Shown here: in pieces, positions 17,396 through 27,657 of the stretch
Position numbering within the stretch: position 1 is the first letter of the stretch
Layout of the letters: every line of letters starts with the position of its first letter
Assembly: GCA_963822825.1 (NCBI GenBank)
Contig: CAWGIW010000004.1
Coordinates: 62,001-126,000, forward strand
Reading direction: 5' to 3'
Source of the DNA: JAWWPY01 sp963822825
GTDB lineage: Bacteria; Actinomycetota; Actinomycetes; Streptosporangiales; Streptosporangiaceae
Length of the DNA: 64,000 nucleotides
Program-made: the position numbers and the translations under genes
The notes under the pieces: model-generated
Database searches by the model: none
What the model saw: the letters and a program-made list of their open reading frames with translations, nothing else
Told to the model about the DNA's origin: nothing

Positions 17396-19783
17396 CTATG
17401 CGAACCTCGACGGCAGGTCAAAGATAGCCGTCGTGGCCGCTCCCGGATACGGCACAGGCGGCCCGGCTGACAGGATCGCCATGATCAGAGGCAACACGAG
17501 CGGAAGTTCGGCCGCTATCACCGTCACCCCAGAGTCCTCCGCGAACCAGCCGAGCACGGCCACCAGCCAGATCGCCCCGAGGATCGTCTTCAGCAGCGGG
17601 ATGCCCTCGTACCCGCGGACCAGCAGCCCGGCCCGGAACCGGGCCGGCCAGCCGATCAGCAGGCCGCCCGCGATGACGACCACCGGGATCACCAGGCTCC
17701 CCACGCTGACCGTCAGCGAGCCGACGTTGGAATTGACCTTCCGCCGCAGGATGCCGCCGGCCCCGCCATGCAGGACCTGCCCCACAAAGCCCCCGATGTC
17801 GGACCGCCCGGTGACCGGGACGAAGTAGTTCACCAGGGCGAACGCCGTGATCAGGAGCAGCCCGCTGACCGCCACGACCACCGCGCGCCGGGCATTGATC
17901 TTCACGCCGCCCAGCGCGGCGAGCAGCAGCAGGAACCCGGGAACCATGGCGATCGTCCCGCCCCCCTTGGCGCCGAAGCCCGGCCAGCCCGCAGCGACCA
18001 CGGCGACCAAGAGCACGGCCCCGGCCGCGGCCACCGCGCGGCCGCGTGAGCCGTGCCGCAGCGCGGCGGCTCCGATCCAGGCGGCGCAGAGGATGCCTGA
18101 CGCGCCGTAGATTTCGACCGCGTTGTTGCCGATACCGTAAAAGCGCCCCGCCACCAGCGCGGAAAGCCCGAACGGCGTGCCCATCTGCAGCCGCGAGCCG
18201 GTCATCACGTCGAGGGCGATCACGCCAACGGTCACCGCGGCCACCACACCCGGCGGCCCGAGGGGATCGCGGCGCCACGGCCCGGCCCAGGCGATCGCGG
18301 CGATCACGGCGGCCCAGATGACGGTCATCGTGTACAGCAGCACGGCCGGGTGGCTGAGCAGCCACCATGGCACCAGGCTGGCCAGGAAGGTGCCCGCGGG
18401 GACGCTTGCGGCGTACACACCCGCCACCCTGGCCATGACCCGGCGGCGGCGCTGCCGGTCCAGGCCCCGGCCCCACGGCAGCACCGCGACCAGGCTGAAA
18501 AACGCCACATAGCCGACGCCGACGATCAGGAAGAACCAGGTCATGGTGGCCTTGTAAACCTGGGCTGCGGTGTCCTGGCCGATGAGCCCGCGGATCGCGG
18601 CGGTCAGGTGGCCGCGGCTGCCCCGGGTCACCGGTGAGCCCACCGCATCAGCCGGGACGGGCTGGCCGCGCCAGCCCAGCACGCTGCGCGTCAGGTCAGG
18701 GAGCAGGGTCATCCCGGGCTGACGGGTGGAGGCGGCGGCGAGCTGGCCGGAGTGATAGCCCGGGCCACTGACGATGATCAGTCGCAGGTGCGGTGTGGAG
18801 TCGTCCGCGGGGGCGGCTACCACCAGGATCGTGCCGGGCGGGAGTTCGCCGCTGAGCCGCCCGATCTCGCGGTCATCGGCACGGACCTGCGCGGCCCGCG
18901 TGCTGGCGGCCGAGGCCGCAGCGACCGCGCCGGAGCGGGTGGCAGACCCTCCTGCGTCTGCGGCCGGCCTGAGCGCACCCAGGTCCACCACGGTCAGTGG
19001 GCACCGCGCGAGGTCCGGGCGGGTGAGCGCGGACGCGGCCGGAAGGTAGGAGCTCACCGCCCCCGCTGGGCTGGCGAGCGCCAGTGCGGCGCCGGGCCCT
19101 ACCGCGGTCGCGCACTGCCCGGGGCTGGCCGCCGAGGCCAGCAGCCCCCAGTGCGGGTTGTAATGGAACTGGGTGTTGTAGGCGGTGAGCGCGGACATTC
19201 GGGGCACCCGGGCGGCTACCGGGCGGCCCCGGCTCGGGCCTGACGTCCGGGAGACTATGGCCGGCAGCGACTCGCACGATCCCGCTGCGGTCCGCGGGGC
19301 GGCCGCACGGGCACCCGCGTTCAGCGTCAGCCACCCATCAGCCGGGCAGGTGACTGTGGTGACCCCACTGACCACGAGGGAACCCACCGAGCCGACACGA
19401 GCGAGCCGCCAGAGCGCGGGCGTGGCCGCCGCGGACACGTCGCTCCAGCGCAGCCCCGCGATCCCGACCAGCACCACGCGATATGACTGCACGGCCCCGC
19501 CGGACGCGAGACGCGTGACGGCAGCCTGACCGGCCGCCCCGCCCGGGCCGCTGCCCGACCCCGGGCCGCTGGCGGCTCCCGGAACGCTGGCCGCTCCCGG
19601 AACGCTGGCCGCTGTAGCCAGCGTGGTCCCGCCCGCGGCGGCCACAGCCAGCAGGGCAGACGCGAGAGCCACGGTCCTGCGCACGCCGTTAACCGTATCC
19701 GGCCCCGGCCTGCGGCCGGATCCACGCCGGGCACTCCGCAGCGGACGGCCCGGGCGCGCCCACCGCCATCGATGTGGCATCAT
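17396..19783 (-). CDS. Large membrane protein with phosphatase-superfamily-like outer domain
   Basis: 795 residues at most; the true start may be the GTG at 19684, which puts the signal-anchor (VALASALLAVAAAGG) at the N-terminus. The outer domain (about 90-400) opens with VVLVGIAGLRWSDVS and TPALWRLA, as in alkaline-phosphatase/sulfatase folds, and has GTILVVAAPADD and LRLIIVSGPGY. About ten membrane segments follow from residue 415, with the motif FYGIGNNAVEIYGA between them. This family is conserved in actinobacteria beside PlsC and LCP genes; its activity is unknown. An envelope-assembly role is inferred from context. Confidence 0.75.
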   Translation of the reverse strand: MMPHRWRWARPGRPLRSARRGSGRRPGPDTVNGVRRTVALASALLAVAAAGGTTLATAASVPGAASVPGAASGPGSGSGPGGAAGQAAVTRLASGGAVQSYRVVLVGIAGLRWSDVSAAATPALWRLARVGSVGSLVVSGVTTVTCPADGWLTLNAGARAAAPRTAAGSCESLPAIVSRTSGPSRGRPVAARVPRMSALTAYNTQFHYNPHWGLLASAASPGQCATAVGPGAALALASPAGAVSSYLPAASALTRPDLARCPLTVVDLGALRPAADAGGSATRSGAVAAASAASTRAAQVRADDREIGRLSGELPPGTILVVAAPADDSTPHLRLIIVSGPGYHSGQLAAASTRQPGMTLLPDLTRSVLGWRGQPVPADAVGSPVTRGSRGHLTAAIRGLIGQDTAAQVYKATMTWFFLIVGVGYVAFFSLVAVLPWGRGLDRQRRRRVMARVAGVYAASVPAGTFLASLVPWWLLSHPAVLLYTMTVIWAAVIAAIAWAGPWRRDPLGPPGVVAAVTVGVIALDVMTGSRLQMGTPFGLSALVAGRFYGIGNNAVEIYGASGILCAAWIGAAALRHGSRGRAVAAAGAVLLVAVVAAGWPGFGAKGGGTIAMVPGFLLLLAALGGVKINARRAVVVAVSGLLLITAFALVNYFVPVTGRSDIGGFVGQVLHGGAGGILRRKVNSNVGSLTVSVGSLVIPVVVIAGGLLIGWPARFRAGLLVRGYEGIPLLKTILGAIWLVAVLGWFAEDSGVTVIAAELPLVLPLIMAILSAGPPVPYPGAATTAIFDLPSRFA

Positions 19784-19839
19784 CGCGCCAGAGCACGATC
19801 GATGTCACATCGATCGGATTCTGTCTGTTCCGAACTGGG

Positions 19840-21414
19840 CTAGGTGCAGATGTTCTGGCTCGCGGTCCTGGGTGCGAAGCTGGCCGAGGGCTGCGGGGCT
19901 GGTGCTGGTGCGGACGGCTCTGTGGCGTTGACCGTGGTGCCGTAGTTACTGCCGAGAACGAGCGTTACCGCCGAGGCAGTGCCCGTGACCTGCTGCAAGC
20001 CCGCACCGGGGACCTTGGATTCGAGCAGCTTGGCGTCGGCCGCCAAGCGGGCCGGGTACTCGATCACCGTCTCGGTAACGTTCTGCAGGCTGGTGGTGGT
20101 GCTGGTCGCCTGGAAACCATCCTGCTTCAGGATGCCCGCGACCGTGTCCTCGAGTCCAGCCTGCGCGGTGCCGTTCACCACCTCGACCGATACGGCGGCC
20201 GGGGCGAGTTTCGGCACCGCGGGCAGCGCGAACAATGCTCTGCCGACCTGCACGTCGTCCTGGAATGCCTGGAAGATCTGGCTGGCTTCGGGCTGGGTCC
20301 ACAACACGTTGGCACTGTCGGTGGAGTCCACGAGGGACCGGGGATAAGTGGGCACCGTGAAGAAGGTCACCTGGCTGCGTTGCATGTGCTTGAGACTGCT
20401 GGCCAGCCTGTAGAGCCCGGTGATGCCCCCGAGTCCGGTGTCGATGGTGACCGACCTGGTGGCCGCGTCCAGAAAATTGTAGATCGCCACGGGGTTGAGC
20501 AGTTCGCTCTTGACCCGGCTGACCAGCGAGGACATGAAGGCCTGCTGCCTGACGATGCGGCCCAGGTCGCTGCCGTTGCCCAGGGTGTACCGGGCACGGA
20601 CGTAGCCGAGTGACTGCGTGCCATTGAGCAGGTGATGGCCGACGGTCAGGACGAGCCCCGAGTTCGGGTCGTCGATCGGCGTCGTGTTGCATTCCCGGAT
20701 GCCGCCGAGGGCGTTCACCATGTCACGGAAGCCCTCGAAGTTGATAACCACAAAGTGGTCGACATGGATGCCGGTGTCCTGCTCCAGGGTCTCGATTGTG
20801 CACGCGGCACCCAGCGCGGTCTTATTTCCGTTCAGGTTCCCGAGCGCGAACGCCTCGTTGATCTTGAACGTCGTCGGCGCGGACAATTGCCCGTTTCCCA
20901 TCTCGCAGGATGGGATGCTGACCCAGGAGTCGCGTGGGATTGACATGATGTCGGCCCATTTCCGGCTGGCGGAAATATGCACGATCATCAGGGTGTCTGA
21001 CTGGTCGGTGGTCAGGTTAGTGCCGAAGCCGCCGCCTTGGCCGTTGCGGGTGTCCGAGCCGATGACGGCGATGTTCTCGGCCCGCGGGTGCAGGACGGGC
21101 GGCTGGTGTTTGAGAATCGGGGCGATGTTGACCTGGTGCAGGTTGCTGCTGAGGTGGCGGTAGGCGAGGTAGCCACCGACGGCGGCGATCAGCACGATGC
21201 TGGCCACGATGCCCGCGGTCCAGGCCAGGATCCGCTTCCCGCGACCTGGCCGGCGGCGATCGCGTGCCGGGCCTGGGCCTGGCGGTTCACCGGCAGCGGG
21301 TCCACCGGCGGCGGGTAGACCGGCGGCGGGTAGACCGGCGGCGGGTAGACCGGCGGCGGGTAGACCGTGAGGGGATTCACCGTCGGCCGGCGGGCCCTCC
21401 GGCGGCGCGGGCAT
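19840..21414 (-). CDS. LytR-CpsA-Psr (LCP) family protein
   Basis: About 524 residues from the ATG at 21414, which has a GGGGGAG site about 10 bases upstream. The cytosolic N-terminus is Pro/Gly-rich and contains four GLPAA repeats from a 15-bp DNA repeat (about 21295-21365). One membrane segment (about 70-92) precedes the LCP domain with SDTLMIVHI, MSIPRDSWV and the Arg-rich YVRARYTLGNGSDLGRIVRQQ. A LytR C-terminal domain (VSVEVVNGTAQAGLEDTVAG) follows. LCP enzymes move polyprenyl-linked glycopolymers onto peptidoglycan (or arabinogalactan in some lineages). It is alone on its transcript as far as visible. Confidence 0.93.
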   Translation of the reverse strand: MPAPPEGPPADGESPHGLPAAGLPAAGLPAAGLPAAGGPAAGEPPGPGPARDRRRPGRGKRILAWTAGIVASIVLIAAVGGYLAYRHLSSNLHQVNIAPILKHQPPVLHPRAENIAVIGSDTRNGQGGGFGTNLTTDQSDTLMIVHISASRKWADIMSIPRDSWVSIPSCEMGNGQLSAPTTFKINEAFALGNLNGNKTALGAACTIETLEQDTGIHVDHFVVINFEGFRDMVNALGGIRECNTTPIDDPNSGLVLTVGHHLLNGTQSLGYVRARYTLGNGSDLGRIVRQQAFMSSLVSRVKSELLNPVAIYNFLDAATRSVTIDTGLGGITGLYRLASSLKHMQRSQVTFFTVPTYPRSLVDSTDSANVLWTQPEASQIFQAFQDDVQVGRALFALPAVPKLAPAAVSVEVVNGTAQAGLEDTVAGILKQDGFQATSTTTSLQNVTETVIEYPARLAADAKLLESKVPGAGLQQVTGTASAVTLVLGSNYGTTVNATEPSAPAPAPQPSASFAPRTASQNICT

Positions 21415-21760
21415 GTCCGTGTGTGCTCCCCCTTCCCAACCGGTTGGGGGTTCCCGCAGGCCACCTGGCAGAGCGAGCAGGAAGGGCAAAACGGCCCGCC
21501 GCCTGGCGAGCATTTCTCAGTTGGCAATGACGTAGATGCGGCGCCGTCAGTTGCCCGGCCCAGCCGCGAAGGCGGGCTTCCCCGCCGCTACGCTCCCCCC
21601 GACCCGTTGGTTCCCCTTCCGGTCACAGTACTCGCCGCCTCTTATCGGGCCCTTGCAGGCGCCCTTTATGCGGTGATTTGCCAGCACGCCCATTGAGCAC
21701 GGCCATGAAGATCTCGTGCCATGGCGGCGGGCGCTGCCGCCTGATCGATGACGTGGGCTA

Positions 21761-21807
21761 GCGGCGGCGGGGCGGCCGGGTCCAAGCCCCGGCCGCCCCG
21801 CCACCGC
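21761..21807 (-). terminator. Strong hairpin behind the HAF-repeat gene
   Basis: A perfect 15-bp GC stem (21766-21780 with 21788-21802) and a 7-base loop, extended by four outer pairs after one mismatch. It lies 14 bp past the HAF-repeat gene stop on the minus strand. The remaining 21415-21760 shows no supported gene. Confidence 0.8.
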
Positions 21808-21820
21808 TTATTTCACCGGC

Positions 21821-23110
21821 TTACCAGTGACTCGGCTGCTGACTCGCACCCGACGTTGGCACCGATGCCCCGGCCGGCGCGACCGCCGGAACCGACGTCG
21901 TCGGGGTCACGGTCGGAGTGACGGCCGGTTTCACGGTCACCGTCACGGACTGGGCCAGCCTCGGAGCGAACGGCGCCGTGAAGCGGCCGGCCGCCAGCAG
22001 CAGGCCGTCGGTGTTCCCGGCGGCGTCGGTGTAGAAGCCGACGAGTTCGCCCGCGTTGTTCACGCCATTGATCGTGGTGGCGCCGACGCCCAGCGGATCG
22101 CTCACGGTCTTCCACCCGCCCCAGCTGGTCCAGGTGAACCCGAAGGTCTTGGCGGCGGAGCCGCTTCCGTTCGTGTAGGTGCCGACCACCTCACGCGAGT
22201 CGTTGACCCCGAAGGCCTGGGTCATCGTGGCGCCCGGGAAGGCCAGCGTGGTGAGCCTGCCGTTCGGGTACAGCAGGAAGGCCTTGACCACGCCCGCGGA
22301 ATTGGTGAAGAACCCGGCGATGTCGCCCGCGTTGTTGATGGCCGAAGCGGTAAGGCTGGCCGCGCCCCAGATGTAGATGGAGTGGAACCTGTGCCGGATG
22401 ATGCTGTAGGTGTAGCCGTGGTTATTGCCCTTGGCGTCGGTGTAGAAGCCCACGGCGACGTCCGAGTCGTTCACGCCGAGGAGCTGGTTGACCGCCGGGC
22501 TGGCGTTGTTCGTGGTGGGGAAGTTGACGAGGTGGAAGCGGCCGCCCCAAGTGTAGAAGCCGAAGTTAGGGTTCACCATGCTGGCCGTGTTGTGGTTCGA
22601 CGAGAAGCCGACCGTCACGCCGAAGTCGTTGAGCCCGGTGACCTGAGTCTGGGTCGAATCCGGGACGTTCTCATTCCTGTACCAGGATCCATCGCGTGAC
22701 GCATTCAGCAGGTACCCCTTGTTCGGGTGGCCCTGCGCACCTGATCCGAAGTACCCAGCGATGAGCCCGTGGTTGTTGATCCCCAGCAGCTGGTTGAACG
22801 TCGGGTCGTTCTGATTGTTCAGCGTACTGAAGGACCAGATGCTCGCGGTGTGCGAGCTGAACGTACGGTGCGCCTGGGAGCTGGACGTCCCGCGCTCTTG
22901 GGAACTGGACGTCCGGTGCTCTTGGGAACTGTTCGTAGCGTGCTCGCGGCTCGAGTGATCCGACAGGCTGATCTTTCCCGTCCCATTAAGGACGAGCGCG
23001 CCGAGTACGCTGCCGACGGCGACGGCGGCAATGCCGCCCATTATCATTTTCGGTCCGCGCTTCCCCGGTCCACGCTTCCCGGGTCCGGCCTCGCGATACT
23101 TCGTCCTCAC
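21821..23110 (-). CDS. Secreted HAF-repeat (beta-propeller-like) protein
   Basis: 429 residues. A basic start is followed by one membrane segment (about 22-42), so the rest is extracellular. Residues 50-90 are a Ser/His-rich low-complexity stretch with four copies of an SSQEHRTS-like octamer. The main body has at least six repeats of the type GINNHGLIAGYF, GVNDSDVAVGFYT and GVNNAGELVGFYT, the HAF extracellular repeat expected to form blades of a propeller. The C-terminus is Thr/Pro-rich. HAF proteins are common in soil actinomycetes, with roles unknown. It is monocistronic, with a terminator behind it. Confidence 0.82.
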   Translation of the reverse strand: MRTKYREAGPGKRGPGKRGPKMIMGGIAAVAVGSVLGALVLNGTGKISLSDHSSREHATNSSQEHRTSSSQERGTSSSQAHRTFSSHTASIWSFSTLNNQNDPTFNQLLGINNHGLIAGYFGSGAQGHPNKGYLLNASRDGSWYRNENVPDSTQTQVTGLNDFGVTVGFSSNHNTASMVNPNFGFYTWGGRFHLVNFPTTNNASPAVNQLLGVNDSDVAVGFYTDAKGNNHGYTYSIIRHRFHSIYIWGAASLTASAINNAGDIAGFFTNSAGVVKAFLLYPNGRLTTLAFPGATMTQAFGVNDSREVVGTYTNGSGSAAKTFGFTWTSWGGWKTVSDPLGVGATTINGVNNAGELVGFYTDAAGNTDGLLLAAGRFTAPFAPRLAQSVTVTVKPAVTPTVTPTTSVPAVAPAGASVPTSGASQQPSHW

Positions 23111-23423
23111 TCAAGATCCCCTTTCCATGCGTCTCGATACGTAGCTTTTGGGTCCGCTCCCGAAGCTGGCATCACAACTGCGGCTAGGGGCCACCGACCT
23201 CCTCCGCAACGGTTCGCAGCACGTACGGCGATCTACGGTGATCTACACAGCGGTGTGTATGGAAGTGATCACGGAGATGACGCTAGCGGGCCAAGGCGGC
23301 CATTCCGGCCGACTCCGGGCCCGGGTTCGCGGACTGTAATATCTGACCTGCGATCCGCACGTTCCGGATCACTTCCTCGATACGGGCCACGCACGGCGCT
23401 AGCCGGGTCAGGCCAGCAGGGGG

Positions 23424-23496
23424 AGCCGGTGAGCGGATTCGAACCGCTGACCTGCCGTTTACAAGACGGCTGCTCTGCCAACTGAGCTACACCGGC
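23424..23496 (-). tRNA. tRNA-Thr (anticodon TGT)
   Basis: 73 nt on the minus strand. The acceptor stem is GCCGGTG with CACCGGC plus discriminator T. The D arm contains TAGCTCAGTTGGCAGAGCA, the anticodon loop is CTTGTAA giving TGT, and the T arm has GGTTCGAATCC. All four stems close. CCA is not encoded. The flanks (23111-23423 and 23497-23733) hold nothing else that I can support. Confidence 0.98.
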
Positions 23497-23733
23497 GGGA
23501 GACTCCGTGCATGCTAGCCGACCCGCGGACCCGACCCGCGCATCCCGTGCCCGACCTGCGTATCTGCCTCTGAGTTCTGCATCGGGAGCGTTGCCGTGGC
23601 TCCAGCCCGGCCGCTGCCACCTGCTTGTCCGGCTAGTCCCGGCTCTCCCGGCCAAGACCCCGCTCAGGGCCCGGACACCGCAGGCCAGGACCCCCGGGGG
23701 GGATGGTCCTGGCCTCCGCTCGGTGCCGCTTGG

Positions 23734-26700
23734 TTACGGTTCGGCGGTGGTTTTTATCTGCAACGGCGCCACGGTTATCTGGTCAATGTTCGGCGCGGAA
23801 CTCGATCGCAGCGGCTGCCCAACCCCACTGCCCGAGTAGATGACCCCGATCGTGGTGCCGTCGTAGTTGTACTGCTGGTTGGCGATGAACTTGATGGTGT
23901 TGGCGCCGCGCCGGAGCATTACCGGAATCGTGAGATTCCAGAACTGATTCCAGTTGAAGGTGCTAGCGAAGTTGACATGGAATGTGGGCGCGCCGTTGAC
24001 GCTGATGTCGGCTGGGTCGGTCATTAGGTCCGGGTTGTAATGCGTGGCCACTACCTGCTGGTTGTTGGCGAACCGGACGGTCATCCCGTAGGTGCCGGTC
24101 ACCGGCGCGCGCACGGTGAGGGTCAGTGAGTTAGCTGGGCCGTCGCCGATACCCGTGACTACGCCGCCGTTGGCCTGGCTGTAGCTGTTGTTAACCTTGG
24201 CCGTGCCGGTCAGCGTGCCGTCCTCGGCCTGGTAGGTAGTGACGTCCGGCTGGACGGCCGGACTCGTGGAGTCGACCGGGGTGACGGTCAGCTTGTCGAG
24301 CGTCACCTCGCCGCCATCGCCGGTGACCGCGACCTTGTTGATGCCCGCGCTCAGGTACACCCGGTCCCTCTGGGTGGACCAGTTCCGCGTGCTGGCACCG
24401 CCCAGCCGTCCGTCCAGGGACAGCGTGTTGACGGCGACCCCGGCCGTTCCCCCGCCCTTGGAGCGGAAGGCCAGATCCGAGTAACCATCGGCGGCGGAGT
24501 ACACCCAGAACGTCGCGCTCTGGCCACGGCTCAGGTCGGCTGCCCCGGCGCCGGACTGGCCCTGCGCGCGGTAATCGGTGGTGGCGCCTTCGAGGCTGGC
24601 CTGCTCCGCCTCGTAGATGGTCGAGTCCTGGACGGCTGGATCGTTGAGCCGAAGGTCGATCTTGTTGATGATGGCGTCGCCGTTCGTCGCGGCGCCGTTG
24701 GCCCCGGTGGTTGACAAGCTGATCTGGTGCTGGCCCGCGGTCAGGTGGACGGTGGTGTCGACGTGGTTCCAGATCACCCAGTTGTATCCGACCGGCAGCC
24801 AGACCTCCTGTGGGTTTGCGCCGTCGGTCCGGACGAAGATGTTGGTCGGGCCGGACACGTCGGTGGCGGCCGAGTTGCTCCCGTCGAAGATGGACAGGTT
24901 GTAGTCACCTGTCCGTGGCACATCCACGTTGAACGTGATGACCGTGGAAGAACCCGTCCGCAGCCCGCCCACATCCTGCTCGCCAGCGGTGGCGAACCCG
25001 CCCAGGTTGCTGGGTGTCCCTTCGGTGTTGATGTTCCAGCCGGTGCCGGTGAGCGTGGCCTGCGAAGCCAGGTAGCTGTGGAGCCAGGTGTTGTCCGCCG
25101 GGGTCGCCGAGCCGGTCCCGCCCGGGGCCAGGATGACCTCGTAGGCGTCCATCGTGGGCGGTGACGCTGGCCTAGAGATGATCGTCCCGTTACGCCCGTT
25201 GCCGGACGAGTCGATCGCGGTGGCACCGCCAGTCTCGTCGAATTTGTACCACGCGACGTTGCCGGCGCCCGGCTGGCCGCCCGCGAGGGCGGCCACCTGG
25301 GCGGCGGTCAGCGCACTGTTGTAGATCTGGAAGTCGTTGACCGTCGCGGCCAGGTAAGGGTCGCCCGGGTACTGCGACCGCCCGATCCAGTCCTGGGTCG
25401 TGTCACCGAGAGCTGACGGGTTCAACGTCATGTTGGTGTTGGTACCGACCGCCGTGCCGTTGACATACAGCGTCCCGGTCGTGCCGGAGAGCGTCACCGC
25501 CACGTGCGACCAGGTGTTGAGGGGCAGTTCCCCGGGCCGTTGATCTGCTGCTCGCCGCCGCCGCCGCTGGTGGTGATGGCGAACCGCAGCGGGCCGCCGC
25601 CCGCGTTCAGCGTCAGGAACATGTAGTCGTTGGTGCCGGTGCCGAAGTCGAACACCCGTGACCAGGCCGTGTCCTGTGAGGGATTGACCCACGCCGAGAT
25701 GGTGAAGTCGCTGAGGCCCTGCGTGATGCCGGACGGCAGGTTCACGTATTCGTTGTTGCCGCACAGGCTCAGCGCGTTGCCGATCTTGCCCGCGACCCTG
25801 GGTCCGGTGGCGGTGCACGACGCGACGTTGCCGCCGGCCCCGTCCCCCTGGTCGCCGCTGGTCACCGGGAGCGTGATCGAGCCGGTCGCCCCGACCCGCA
25901 CGTCCGAGTCGAACGTCCGGGTCGGCTGCGCCGCCGCACCCGTCATGCCGCTCCACCGGTCTTGCAGGACCGTGGCATGCACGGTGCGGCCGAAGATGGC
26001 CGGGTCGATGTGGTTGACGGTCACGCCCTCCGGCCCGGCCGCCCCGCCGCCGAGGATGATCCGCGCCTGCTTTTTCGCCCGGTCGAGGGTGGCCAGTCCC
26101 TGCAGCGTGTCGTCGGTGTTGCCGTGCGGCGGGGTCACCGCCACGGTGCTGCCGGTCAGCGAGGCGTACCAGTTAAAGAGCCACCACTGGGCGTTCGGGA
26201 TGTTCTGCTGCGCCACCGAGTCGCCCAGCGACCCGTTGATGTTCCAGTACGCGAGATCCCCGTTGACCTTCTCGGCCTCGAGTGCCGACAGCCACGCGAC
26301 CATCTGCCCGGGGCTGGTCAGCTGGTACCGGGCCGCGTACTCGTCGAGGTTGACCGGCAGGTGACGCGGCATCCCGACCACGGCTTCCAGCGCCCGGTAA
26401 GCCGCCACGTCGGTGCGCACGGTGGAGGCGACCTGCAGCTCATGCCACGTCATAACGTTGGGCAGGCACTTGTTCGCCATGCAGAACTGCAGGAACGAGC
26501 CCAGCGCGGCTGGGAAGAAGCTGCTGAAATTCGGCCCGGCGATCCGCGCCTGCGGCCACAGACCCTTGATGAAGTTGAAGGTCTGCAGCCATTCGGCCTC
26601 GAACGCGGCGAGCGTGGTGGCGTTGGTGGTCAGTCCCGCGAACCAGTTGCCGTCCGGCTCGTTGTAGGGCACCAGGATGATGCGGTTCTTGTAGGGGGAC

Positions 26701-27125
26701 GTCAGGACCTGCTCGACCTCGGTCTTCATGTAGCCCTGGTACTGCGCGTAGCTGGTCCGCTCGTATGGGAAATTGCGGTATACGTCGGTCATGTAGATAA
26801 AGACATCCCGGCCGCCGCTGGCGGCGAACGGCTTGGCGATCTCGAGCGCATCCGACCCCGGATGCTGCTGGCCGTCCTGCGCCTTCGTGTCCGTGGTCTG
26901 CAGGCCCATGCCCTGGATCAGGTTGTTGCTCGGCACGCCCTGGTCGTAGATTCCGTACAGGCTGCCCGACGCGCCGCCGGCGACCGGTCCGGTCGAGGCA
27001 CCCAGATTCACGACGAGGTCATTGGGGGCGGTCGTGGCGCCTCCTGATGGTGCCGCCGCCGTGGTCAGGACTAATCCCGACGCGGCCAGAATGACCGCCG
27101 CCGCGGTGGCTAGCTGCTTCCTCAT
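23734..27125 (-). CDS. Secreted glycosidase-like protein with LamG and CBM domains, frameshifted
   Basis: About 1,130 residues once one base is added to the C run at 25530-25533 (junction N-G-P-G-E-L-P-L-N-T-W). A signal peptide (about 1-30) leads to a TIM-barrel-like domain with ILVPYNEPDGNW (Glu156 as likely acid/base) and VNLDEYAARY (Glu262 as likely nucleophile), reminiscent of clan A glycosidases. A LamG jelly-roll follows (about 400-610, with LSDFTISAWVNPS and WSHVAVTLSG). Three beta-sandwich carbohydrate-binding regions complete it, two starting IYEAEQASLEG and TYQAEDGTLTG as in CBM6/CBM35. It should act on an extracellular polysaccharide, substrate unknown. Confidence 0.8.
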
Positions 27126-27657
27126 CGGCTATCTCGCTCTCTTGGTCCGGGCCGGTGCGATGCGATGCGGTAGCTCCGCCGGGAGACTGGCGTCCGGGCT
27201 CCTCAACTGCTGGTCGCGTGCCGTGCGGCGATAGCCTCAACCCTCCGGCTGCGGGCGACCAAACACTGAAATCTGGTCCTGGGCGTTCTGCTTCTCATGC
27301 CAAGATCCTTGACTCGCGCAACGCCATGCGTGCTCGCGCCGATCGTCTGACCTGCGCTCTCACGCGTCTCACACGAACGAATTGCCTTGATCTATCCGAC
27401 CGGGCACCGGGCTCCAGTTCGGCTGTGGGGCGGAGGAATACGTTTGCCTCGGACCCTAGAGCGCGTTAGATGAGCGAGTCAAGCCTTTCGTCCTGTATCA
27501 CGATGATCTGTCAGAGCCCACTCCCACGTGATCATGGAAGAAATCCTTTGCCTGGCGTAACACAGGCGTCTCACCGACCATAGCCAGCGCCAAGCCGGAG
27601 CCGGAGCCGGGGGCGCCGGCACCGAGTATCCGCGAATTGAAGAGCGCTCTTCTAATC
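27126..27657. other. 532-bp gap without a recognised gene
   Basis: No open frame here has coding character that I trust. Base use is less GC-biased than in the neighbours. The only structure I can name is the palindrome at 27639-27652, next to the start of the nucleotidyltransferase pseudogene. The gap marks the left edge of the accessory island. Confidence 0.5.
27639..27652. promoter_or_regulatory. Perfect 14-bp palindrome, possible operator
   Basis: GAAGAGCGCTCTTC is self-complementary over all 14 bases and ends 5 bp before the likely GTG start of the nucleotidyltransferase pseudogene. The pseudogene product opens with a winged-helix-like segment, so autoregulation is conceivable. Confidence 0.35.

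Noticed and set aside
21547..21804. 85-residue minus-strand open frame between the LCP and HAF genes
   Set aside because: It overlaps the strong terminator hairpin and reads as low-complexity.
23269..23655. Minus-strand open frame covering the tRNA region
   Set aside because: Its central residues are simply the translated tRNA-Thr sequence.
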